The notes below the pieces were generated by a model. The model did no database searches. It was not told the origin of the DNA and saw only the letters and a list, made by a program, of their open reading frames with translations. Source: Pseudomonadota bacterium (lineage in GTDB: Bacteria; Pseudomonadota; Alphaproteobacteria; SMXQ01). From it: 46,821 bases of DNA. The stretch spans positions 1 to 46,821 of the forward strand of contig JADFJG010000012.1 of the NCBI GenBank assembly GCA_022566265.1, in the 5' to 3' direction. Positions 30,817 to 41,548 of the stretch are shown here, in pieces; position 1 is the first letter of the stretch, and each line of letters opens with the position of its first letter. Both the position numbers and the translations under genes were made by a program.

Positions 30817-31656
30817 ATGAGACAACCGCCGAGCGCCATTCGCCGTTACCTGATTGCCTTCGCCGCGGCCTTCGTCGTGACGGCGCTGACCGGCGCCTGC
30901 GAGGTGATTGGCCAGGGCCCGGAAGAGGCCCCGGAAGGTCCGCCGGAGAAGCTTTACAATATGGCGATGGACCTTCTGCTCGGCGACAACCCGGTGGCGG
31001 CGGCGGCGGTGTTCGACGAGGTCGACCGCCAGCACCCTTACTCGGTATGGGCCGACAAGGCGCAGATCATGGCCGCCTACGCACTCTACAAACGCAACAA
31101 ATATGACGATGCGGTCGTCGCGCTGGAGCGGTTCATCCAACTCCACCCGGGAAGCCGTGACGCGCCCTACGCCTATTATCTCAAGGCGCTCTGCTATTAC
31201 GAGCGGATCACCGACGTCGGCCGGGATCAGGATCTGACGCGCCGCGCCATGGCGGCGCTGGACGAGGTCGTGCGCCGCTATCCCAAGAGCAAATATGCCC
31301 GCGACGCCCGGCTCAAGAGGGATCTGACCAACGATCATCTCGCCGGCTCGGAGATGGGAATCGGCCGCTTCTATCTCAAGAAGAAACAGTATCTCGCGGC
31401 CATCAACCGTTTCCGCGGCGTCGTCGACAATTACCAGACCACCTCCCACGTGCCCGAAGCGCTGCACCGCCTGACCGAGGCCTATCTCGCGCTCGGCCTC
31501 AAGGACGAGGCACAGGCCACGGCGGCGGTGCTTGGCCACAACTTCCCCGGCAGCGATTGGTATGAGGACAGCTATGCGCTGATCACCGGGACCAGGACCG
31601 CCACCAAGAAGGAGGAGCGGTCATGGATCGGCCGGGCGTGGAATTCGGTATTCTGA
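30817..31656 (+). CDS. bamD: Outer membrane assembly lipoprotein BamD
   Basis: A 279-residue lipoprotein of the Bam complex, which folds beta-barrel proteins into the outer membrane. The signal peptide ends in the lipobox LTGAC with Cys28. Five TPR-like helical repeats follow, including LYNMAMDLLLGDNPVAAAAVFDEV and ALYKRNKYDDAVVALERFIQ, and the conserved PYAYYLKALCYY and GRFYLKKKQYLAAINRF segments. The C-terminus is short and basic. recN begins six bases after the stop, an arrangement that recurs in alphaproteobacteria. Confidence 0.94.
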   Translation: MRQPPSAIRRYLIAFAAAFVVTALTGACEVIGQGPEEAPEGPPEKLYNMAMDLLLGDNPVAAAAVFDEVDRQHPYSVWADKAQIMAAYALYKRNKYDDAVVALERFIQLHPGSRDAPYAYYLKALCYYERITDVGRDQDLTRRAMAALDEVVRRYPKSKYARDARLKRDLTNDHLAGSEMGIGRFYLKKKQYLAAINRFRGVVDNYQTTSHVPEALHRLTEAYLALGLKDEAQATAAVLGHNFPGSDWYEDSYALITGTRTATKKEERSWIGRAWNSVF

Positions 31657-31662
31657 ACCCTC

Positions 31663-35774
<4,112 letters not shown>

Positions 35775-35778
<4 letters not shown>

Positions 35779-37862
35779 CCCACCGGCCGGGTGGCGGCGG
35801 CGAGCCAGGCCAGGGTCTCGGCGTCAAGGGAGGGCGACAGCACCTCGCGCACGCGGCGGTGATAGGCGTCGAGCCAGGCGATCTCTTCGGCGCCCAGCAG
35901 ATCGACCTCGACCAGCGCCAGATCGATCGGCGCCCAGGTCAGGGTCTCGAACTCGAGCATCCGGCGCTCTTCCCCGGGGTTCGCATCGCTCGTCCTGACG
36001 GTCACCAGGCTCTCGATGCGGATGCCATAGGCGCCCTGCTTGTAATAGCCGGGCTCGTTCGAGATCACCATGCCGGGCATCAGCGCCACCGTGTTGGGGC
36101 CCTTGGCGATGCGCTGGGGACCTTCATGGACGCCGAGATAGGCGCCGACCCCATGACCGGTGCCATGATCGTAGTCCAGCCCCGCCCGCCACAGGGCCTG
36201 GCGCGCCAAGGTATCGAGCTGGGAGCCGGACGTGCCCTTGGGGAACCGGGCGCTAGCCAGGGCGATATGGCCCTTGAGCACGCGGGTGAAGTTGGCGCGC
36301 TGCTCAAGGCTTGGGCGGGCGCCGCCGTCAGCGATGAACAGCGTCCGGGTCACGTCGGTGGTGCCATCCAGATACTGGGCGCCGGAATCGAGGAGATACA
36401 TGCTGGCGGGCTCGATCAATCGGTTGGTCTTGGCGCTCGGCTGGTAATGGACGATGGCGCCGTTCGGTCCGGCGGCGGAAATGGTGGGGAAGCTCAGGCC
36501 CCGGAAATGGTCGTTCTCGCGCCGGAAAACCTCGAGCCGATCGGCCGCCGCGATCTCGCTCAACGACCCTTTCGGCGCCTCGGCCGAAAGCCAGGCGAGG
36601 AACCGCACCAGCGCCGCGCCGTCGCGCAAATGCGCGGCGCGGATGCCGTCGAGCTCGACCGGGTTCTTGCACGCCTTCGGCAGGGCGCACGGATCGTCGG
36701 CCTTGACGATGTTGGCGCCGGCGGCCTCGAGCCGGTCGAACACCCATGCCGGCGCCGTGGCGGGATCGGCCCGCACCTTGCGTGCCTCGCCGCCGAGCGC
36801 GTCCAGGGCGGGCCCGAACCGGTCCATATCCTCGATCCGCACCTCATCGGTAAGATGGGCGTCAAGACCGAGGGTGATCTTGCGCCGGTCGAGGAACAGC
36901 GCCACATGGGCGTCGGCGCCGAGGATCGCGAAGGCCAGCGGCAGCGGCGCGTAGGCGACATCGCCACCGCGTATATTGAGAAGCCAGGCGATGGAGGCGG
37001 GCAGCGTCAGCACCGCGGCATCGACCCCGTCGGCCATCAGTTGGCCGGCGATCTCGGTGCGCTTCTCGGCCGAGCCCTTGCCGGCGAACGCGTCGGGCTG
37101 GGCGACGATGGGCGCGATCGGCGCCGGCGGCTGGCGCGACCAGACGGCATCGATCGGATTGTCCTCGCAGGCGACCAATTCACCACCCGCCTTCTCGCAG
37201 CCGGCGCCGAGGCGGCTCAATTGGTCGGGCGTGTGCAGCCACGGATCGAAACCCACCTTCTGGCCGGGCGCGAGGTTCGCCCCTATCCAATCGGCGGCGG
37301 GCCGCTCGGTCGAATGAAGGGTGAGGAATAGCGATGAATCGACCTCGGCCTTGGCCTGCAGGGTGTAGCGCCCATCGGTGAAGAGCGCGGCGATCTCGGG
37401 CAGGACCACGGCCATCCCGGCGGTGCCGGTGAAGCCGGCGAGCCAAGGCAGCCGCCGGGCCCGGAGCGGCACGTACTCGCCGCGATGCTCGTCGCTTCTG
37501 GGCACGATGAAGCCGTCGATCCCCCGGCGCCTCAACTCCTGGCGCAGGTCGGCCAGACGCCGGTCCGGCGGCGTCTCGTCGTCGGCGATGCCGTCGCCGG
37601 CCGCCGTCGCCAATTCCGCCTTGAGCGCCGCCAACCGCTCTTTCAGCGCCGGGCCCGGGCCGGCCACCACCAGCTCCATCCAGGCGTCGGGGTCGGTCCC
37701 CTCGGGCGCGGCGAGGACGCCAATGATGAGCGCGCGCAGGGCCTCCGGCCCGGCGTCCGGCTGCCTGAGACGCCCCCTCGCCGCCGCCAGCAGGCGTTCG
37801 ATCGTCTCCTCGCCTTGATCCGTTAAGTCGTCAACCGGCACCGGCCCATCCTTTGCCGCCAA
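35775..37862 (-). CDS. pepP: Xaa-Pro aminopeptidase (M24B family), with N-terminal extension
   Basis: A 695-residue metallopeptidase removing N-terminal residues before proline. The creatinase-like N-domain (IDGFIVPRSDEHRGEYVP, FTGTAGMAVVL, FTDGRYTLQA) starts only at about residue 115. The catalytic domain has LLDSGAQYLDGTTDVTRT, DHGTGHGVGAYLGVHEGPQ and MVISNEPGYY with the usual metal ligands. The extra 90-100 residues at the N-terminus are not typical. The start at TTG 37862 is supported by GGGGGGAGG nine bases upstream, so the extension is probably translated. It lies on the same strand as prmA and uvrD, now separated by an accessory island. Confidence 0.9.
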
Positions 37863-37885
37863 ACCCGAATGCCTCCCCCCTTTAG

Positions 37886-38153
37886 CCCGGATTTCTCACC
37901 ATGGACAGGCGCGTCATCGCGTCGGGCGGCGTCCGGTCCACCAGGAGAAGGCCCGGGAGCGTAGCCTGGGCTACGGTCAAGGCCTTCGACGCCGTGGGCG
38001 GCCCGTGCCGTGCGCGACCCGAAGGGCGGTGGCTATCGCACGACAGGCGTCGTCGAAGCGCTTGCCCGATGTGCTGACATCGCGCCGCGCGCTTCTCCTG
38101 GCCTGTCGTGCGATAGCCACCGTGCCGCACCTGTCCATGGTGAGAAGTCCGGG
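37886..38153. repeat. Nested inverted-repeat element upstream of pepP
   Basis: Outer arms cccggatttctcaccatggacagg (37886-37909) and its mirror (38130-38153) match over 24 bases with one mismatch. Inner arms of 21 bases, ggtggctatcgcacgacaggc (38028-38048) and its mirror (38101-38121), match perfectly. The arms share one centre only loosely, so two stacked hairpins are possible. No transposase lies inside. The wider gap 37863-38397 holds no convincing gene; a short palindrome cgcgaggttctcgcg at about 38350 is also present. Confidence 0.75.
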
Positions 38154-38397
38154 CAAGTGCCCACTTTCATAGGAGGGGGCGCCGCGCGAGGCAAGCGCTA
38201 ACCGCCCGAGCTTCTTTTCACCCTCCCATGGAAGCAAGTACCCGGGACGAGGCGAGGAAAGCCATGCAAAATCCTCGGGCCTGGGGCGCAAAAAAGCCGC
38301 TGGTAACGGCGGGGCGATTCATTAGTTTTCTAAGCAGCAGCGCGGCCCTCGCGAGGTTCTCGCGAACCGCCCATCCGATCTACCAAGGAGTAAAAAT

Positions 38398-38679
38398 ATG
38401 GCGAAAAAGACCACGCCCGGTACGGGGCCCGAGCAGGTGCCTCTCGACAAGGGCTCCCAGGTCGTGAGCGACATACTCTATTTCTTCGGCCACCAGTTGC
38501 CGGGGATGTTCTCGCAGGGCATGGAAAGCAAGGAGCTTTTCGAGGGACTGTCCCGGCTCGACGATGCGGCGCTGGAGAAGCTCGGCATCCCGCGTTCGGA
38601 AATTCCGGCATATGTCGCCCGCAAGATGGATATCTTCCCCGCCAGGGGCCCCAAGACGGCGAGCGAAATCCAGCACTAG
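38398..38679 (+). CDS. Small hypothetical protein (93 residues)
   Basis: Not firmly recognised. AAGGAG lies about seven bases before the ATG, which supports expression. The protein begins basic (MAKKTTPGTGP), has a central hydrophobic SDILYFFGHQLPGMF stretch and ends with LSRLDDAALEKLGIPRSEIPAYVARKM. That last part loosely resembles the L-x-x-L-D-D-x-x-L-x-x-I-G-I-x-R segment of DUF1127 proteins. It is the first gene of the accessory island between pepP and prmA. The function is unknown; the DUF1127 link is a weak inference. Confidence 0.65.
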   Translation: MAKKTTPGTGPEQVPLDKGSQVVSDILYFFGHQLPGMFSQGMESKELFEGLSRLDDAALEKLGIPRSEIPAYVARKMDIFPARGPKTASEIQH

Positions 38680-38724
38680 GCTTGGGCCCGGGCGCGGCCC
38701 ATTGCGTTCACCCATCACCTGACC

Positions 38725-38754
38725 AAAAAAGCGGCGGTTCGATAACGAGCCGCC
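38725..38754 (-). terminator. Intrinsic terminator-like hairpin, T tract on the minus strand
   Basis: ggcggttcg (38733-38741), loop ataa, cgagccgcc (38746-38754), preceded on the plus strand by aaaaaa (38725-38730). Read on the minus strand this is a GC-rich stem followed by TTTTTT. It could stop leftward transcription entering the 93-residue gene, or act weakly in both directions. Confidence 0.55.
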
Positions 38755-38780
38755 GGTACCGCATGACCACGGGCCTTCGC

Positions 38781-38858
38781 AATTAAGGTGACACCATACT
38801 TAATTCCATAGTTGCCAAATTACCGAGACGGGGAATTAAGTATGGTGTCACTTTAATT
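38781..38858. repeat. REP-like element with 27-bp inverted arms
   Basis: aattaaggtgacaccatact... (38781-38807) and its mirror (38832-38858) match at 26 of 27 positions around a 24-base centre. The AT-rich arms contrast with the GC-rich surroundings. Strings of the gtgacaccatacttaatt type are common intergenic repeats in proteobacteria near REP-associated transposase genes, as I recall. The right arm cuts into the brnA remnant. Confidence 0.8.
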
Positions 38859-39102
38859 CGCTGAAACCGATGCGGATTTCTGGGCCAACGCCGAGTTGAT
38901 AGAGCCGGACAGAACCCAGCATGTGACCTTGCGGATCAAAAAATCCGTGCTCGATCATTTTAAGGCCGGGGGTAAGAAGGGCTACCAAACCCGCATTAAT
39001 GCGGTGCTGGAATCCTATTGTGCGAGCACAGGAAAAAAAACCGCGATGACTACCAGGGCCGGTGAAACACCATGCCTTGCCTTCCTCCATGTTCTGTGTT
39101 AA
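38857..39102 (+). pseudogene. brnA-type antitoxin remnant, 5' truncated
   Basis: The frame from 38857 reads as the C-terminal ribbon-helix-helix part of a BrnA antitoxin: DFWANAELIEPD, VTLRIKKSVLDHFKAGGKKGYQTRINAVLESY. BrnA proteins usually have about 25 more residues before this. Here the frame is closed by TAA (38854-38856) that belongs to the inverted repeat, so the gene was cut at the repeat. No brnT toxin is visible upstream. The last 20 residues after GKKT do not look family-like. A TTG at 38896 could start a short product, but the gene is most likely dead. Confidence 0.7.
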
Positions 39103-39103
39103 A

Positions 39104-39121
39104 ATGTGTACATTAGCACAT
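39104..39121. promoter_or_regulatory. Putative operator of the RHH/ParE module
   Basis: ATGTG-tacattag-CACAT is an inverted repeat placed 17 bases before the antitoxin start. Ribbon-helix-helix antitoxins usually repress from such sites over their own promoter. The region is AT-rich; no confident -35/-10 pair was assigned. Confidence 0.45.
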
Positions 39122-39138
39122 ACTGAGGATTTGACGAC

Positions 39139-39402
39139 ATGGCCAGCACGACCTTGACCGTCCGGCTAGCACCGGAACTCAAGGATCGCCTTGGCAAACT
39201 TGCCGAGCGGACCCGCCGTACCAAGTCATTCCTCGCCGGGGAAGCCATTGCCGGTTATGTCGAGCGCGAACTGGAAATCGTCTCGGGTATCGAGCGCGGC
39301 CTGGACGATATGAAGGCCGGACGCGTCGTTTCCCACGAAGACGTTATGGCCGACATTGACGCCACGATCAAAAAAGCAAAAACAAAGCGACCGAAGCGGT
39401 GA
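39139..39402 (+). CDS. Ribbon-helix-helix (CopG/ParD-like) antitoxin
   Basis: An 87-residue protein. The N-terminal ribbon TTLTVRLAPELKDRLGKLAERTRRTKSFLAGEAI is a clear RHH DNA-binding domain. The C-terminal half (DMKAGRVVSHEDVMADIDATI) is the type that wraps the toxin in ParD/RelB antitoxins. It lies directly before and overlaps (GTGA) a ParE-type toxin gene, so it should neutralise the toxin and repress the operon. The inverted repeat just upstream is a candidate operator. It is intact, in contrast to the modules on either side. Confidence 0.9.
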   Translation: MASTTLTVRLAPELKDRLGKLAERTRRTKSFLAGEAIAGYVERELEIVSGIERGLDDMKAGRVVSHEDVMADIDATIKKAKTKRPKR

Positions 39403-39707
39403 GGCCTGTTGTCTGGTCAAGGCACGCCCACAATGATTTTCGCGGCATCATCGGCACTATCGCGCGGGACGATCCCACCGCCGCCGACAACGTAGCCAAC
39501 CGTATCGATCAAACCATTCAAGCTCTCGCCGCCACGCCGACAGGCCGCAAAGGCCGGGTGTCCGGCAGCTATGAAAAAGTGGTGCGCGGTATGCCCTACA
39601 TCATCGCCTACGCCCTAGGCGATGAACCCAAGGGCCATGAGACCGTCACGATCCTGCGCGTCATTCACGGCGCGCGGGACTGGCGCGAAGAAAGCTGGCC
39701 AGCGTAA
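39399..39707 (+). CDS. ParE/RelE-superfamily toxin
   Basis: A 102-residue toxin of the ParE type, starting at a GTG (39399) that overlaps the antitoxin stop. Typical segments are VVWSRHAHNDFRGIIGTIARDDPTAADNVANRI, LAATPTGRKGR, VRGMPYIIAYAL and the C-terminal VTILRVIHGARDW. ParE toxins poison DNA gyrase and RelE toxins cleave mRNA; the end RVIHGARDW favours ParE but the target is not provable here. It appears complete. A 38-base repeat begins 11 bases after its stop. Confidence 0.9.
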   Translation: MRPVVWSRHAHNDFRGIIGTIARDDPTAADNVANRIDQTIQALAATPTGRKGRVSGSYEKVVRGMPYIIAYALGDEPKGHETVTILRVIHGARDWREESWPA

Positions 39708-39717
39708 CCGGCTCCGG

Positions 39718-39755
39718 TGAAGCACTATTGGTAATTCTGTCTCGAACCCGCCGCC
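39718..39755. repeat. 38-bp direct repeat, left copy
   Basis: tgaagcactattggtaattc and the following 18 bases match 40474-40511 at 34 of 38 positions, including 19 or more unbroken bases around ggtaattctgtctcgaac. The repeat period is 756 bases and the two copies bracket the higBA-type module. It follows the ParE toxin gene. Confidence 0.85.
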
Positions 39756-39842
39756 CCTTGCCGAGCAGGGCTAATGGGAGCGTCGGTGCGATGAAGAGCC
39801 ATGGGAAAATGGCTTAGGGATTAAAATTTGCCATTCCATACC

Positions 39843-39855
39843 ATATATGATATAT
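39843..39855. promoter_or_regulatory. AT-rich palindrome upstream of the higBA-type module
   Basis: ATATAT-g-ATATAT is a perfect odd palindrome, 10 bases before the ruined toxin start. XRE-type antitoxins bind such dyads over their own promoters. It could serve as operator and -10 region; no -35 was assigned. Confidence 0.4.
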
Positions 39856-39865
39856 TTCCTAGGTA

Positions 39866-40192
39866 ATCACATGGACTGTAGAAACGTTAAACCGCACGGT
39901 AGATCAAGAACTTGCGGCGCTTCCCGCCGATTTTCGCGCCCGGTGCTCCCGCATTGCCGAACTCATTGAAGCCGTCGGGTTGCCCCACGTCGGAGAGCCG
40001 CATGCAAAGCATATCCAGGGCCGACTTTGGGAAATCCGCCTGAAAGGAAAATCAGGTATCGCCCGTGCCCTTTAGGTCACCGCCAGCCCCGAGCGCCTCG
40101 TCGTTCTTCGTGTCTTTACCAGGAAGACGCGGAAGATTCCTAACCGCGAAATCCGGCTGGCGCTACGACGAGCGAAGGAGCTTGAACAATGA
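39866..40192 (+). pseudogene. HigB-like (Gp49 family) toxin, inactivated
   Basis: Translated by hand, because stops and the lack of a start keep it out of the ORF track. The frame runs 109 codons from 39866 to a TGA that overlaps the antitoxin ATG. It reads as a full phage-derived Gp49-like/HigB toxin: WTVETLN, ELAALPADFRARCSRI, HVGEPHAKHIQGRLWEIRLKGKSGIARAL, then RLVVLRVFTRKTRKIPNREI. Two lesions are visible. The expected ATG before TW is ATC (39866), and the tyrosine codon after ARAL is TAG (40073-40075). The rest is undamaged, so inactivation seems recent. Stop readthrough alone would not rescue it without a start. Confidence 0.8.
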
Positions 40193-40476
40193 CCAAGGTA
40201 AAAGACCTGCACGAAAAATGGATGGAAGAGCCGGGCTACAAATCCGCCTATGATGCCCTGGACGACGAATTTCAGTTGGCGAAAACCCTCATCGAGGCCC
40301 GCAAGCAGGCAGGACTTTCACAAGACCAGTTGGCCCGCCGGATGAAGACTTCCCAATCCTACGTTGCCCGCATCGAAAGCGGGCAGGTGCGCCCGTCCAC
40401 CAAGGCCCTTGAGCGCTTTGCCCGCGCCACCGGCACACGCCTCAAAATCACTTTCGAGCCCGCCGAAGCCCGCTGA
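40189..40476 (+). CDS. XRE-family antitoxin (HigA-like), now without an active toxin
   Basis: A 95-residue protein with a helix-turn-helix of the XRE type (LIEARKQAGLSQDQLARRMKTSQSYVARIESGQVRPS) followed by a helical TKALERFARATGTRLKITFE end, common in HigA-like antitoxins. The ATG at 40189 overlaps the toxin-frame stop. GGAG lies eight bases upstream. The gene is intact although the toxin frame is broken. It may persist as a stand-alone regulator or protect against related toxins; that is inference. Confidence 0.88.
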   Translation: MTKVKDLHEKWMEEPGYKSAYDALDDEFQLAKTLIEARKQAGLSQDQLARRMKTSQSYVARIESGQVRPSTKALERFARATGTRLKITFEPAEAR

Positions 40477-40511
40477 AACGCTATGGGTAATTCTGTCTCG
40501 AACACGCCGCC
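40474..40511. repeat. 38-bp direct repeat, right copy
   Basis: Begins at the stop codon of the HigA-like gene and matches 39718-39755 at 34 of 38 positions. Just after it, gccaggac (40509-40516) and gtcctggc (40536-40543) form an 8-pair inverted repeat that could end transcription of the module or of prmA. Confidence 0.85.
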
Positions 40512-40562
40512 AGGACGGCGCGGACCCCGTGCATGGTCCTGGCCTATACGGGATAAATCGCC

Positions 40563-41444
40563 TCAGCGGCCGAGGGTCAGGGTCGTCCAGTCGCCGAGCC
40601 GGTGCCGCCGGATGAGCCGGGCGCCCTGGGCCCGGTAGGCGGCGATCAGGGCGGCCTGGTCCGAATGAAGAAGACCGGAGAGGATGGCGACGCCGCCCTT
40701 TCGCAGCGCGCCCACCAGATCGGGCGCCAGGCGGACAAGCGGCCGGGCGAGGATATTGGCGACGATCAGATCGAACGGCGCCCGGCGGCGGATTTCCCGG
40801 CCCGAGAAACCGTCCCCTGGCGCCACCCGGACGAGGGCGCCGAGACCGTTGGACCGGGCGTTCGCCGCCGCCGTCCTGACCGCCCAATCGTCGATATCGA
40901 CGGCCAGGACCGGGCGCTTCATCGCCCGGGCGATGGCCAACGCCAGGATGCCGGAGCCGCAGCCGAGATCGAGTGAATTGAGGAACCGCCGCCGCTTGGC
41001 AAGCCTGTCGATGGCGATGAGGCAGCCCCGCGTGGTCTCGTGGGTCCCCGACCCGAAGGCGGGGCCGGCCTCGAGCTCGATCGTCAGCGCGCCCGGCGGC
41101 TTGATGCCCTCATAGCCGGCGCCATGGATGAAGAACCGCCCGGCGGTAATGGGGGGAAAGCGGCGGCGGTTGTCCGCCAGCCAGCCGTCCGCCGGCACCC
41201 TTTCGATGCGCGCCCTTGGCGGCTCGATCCCCTGAGCGGCGCCGGTCGTCGCCAGCATGAGGTCGAGCGCCGACGCATCGGGCTCCCCGGCGCCGATCGC
41301 CGTAAGACGGCGTGCGCCCTTGCCATCGGTCTCGAAGCACGAGATCGAATCGCCGAAGGGGGCGACGGCGTCGGCGAACGCCGCCGCCGCGCCTTCGGGC
41401 ACGGTGAACGATATGCGCCAGAGCTTCCCGTCCCCCGCCGTCAT
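40563..41444 (-). CDS. prmA: Ribosomal protein L11 methyltransferase PrmA
   Basis: A 293-residue SAM methyltransferase that trimethylates L11. It has the family's small N-terminal domain (LWRISFTVPEGAAAAFADAV). The catalytic domain shows RFFIHGAGYEG, AFGSGTHETTRGCL, the SAM loop LDLGCGSGILALA, VDIDDWAV and DLIVANILARPL. The ATG at 41444 is preferred because GGAG lies seven bases upstream; the ORF track uses a codon 12 bases earlier. It lies 104 bases downstream of the UvrD-type helicase on the same strand. In other alphaproteobacteria, as I recall, pepP often follows directly. Confidence 0.93.
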   Translation of the reverse strand: MTAGDGKLWRISFTVPEGAAAAFADAVAPFGDSISCFETDGKGARRLTAIGAGEPDASALDLMLATTGAAQGIEPPRARIERVPADGWLADNRRRFPPITAGRFFIHGAGYEGIKPPGALTIELEAGPAFGSGTHETTRGCLIAIDRLAKRRRFLNSLDLGCGSGILALAIARAMKRPVLAVDIDDWAVRTAAANARSNGLGALVRVAPGDGFSGREIRRRAPFDLIVANILARPLVRLAPDLVGALRKGGVAILSGLLHSDQAALIAAYRAQGARLIRRHRLGDWTTLTLGR

Positions 41445-41548
41445 GTCCCACTCCACCCGTCCCGGCGCCCTTCGAAACAGAATTCGTCGCCGCCGACGAG
41501 ACCGGCCAAGGCGGCGTCATCTTCGCCGGTTTCAGGCCGGCCCCGATC

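Noticed and set aside
37886-38153. CRISPR array or transposon with its own transposase
   Set aside because: The repeats are inverted and only two pairs; there are no regular spacers, and no transposase frame is present.
38228-38467. A 79-residue plus-strand ORF before the 93-residue gene
   Set aside because: It overlaps the better supported gene at 38398 in another frame, lacks a ribosome binding site and is rich in Arg and Ser like shadow frames.
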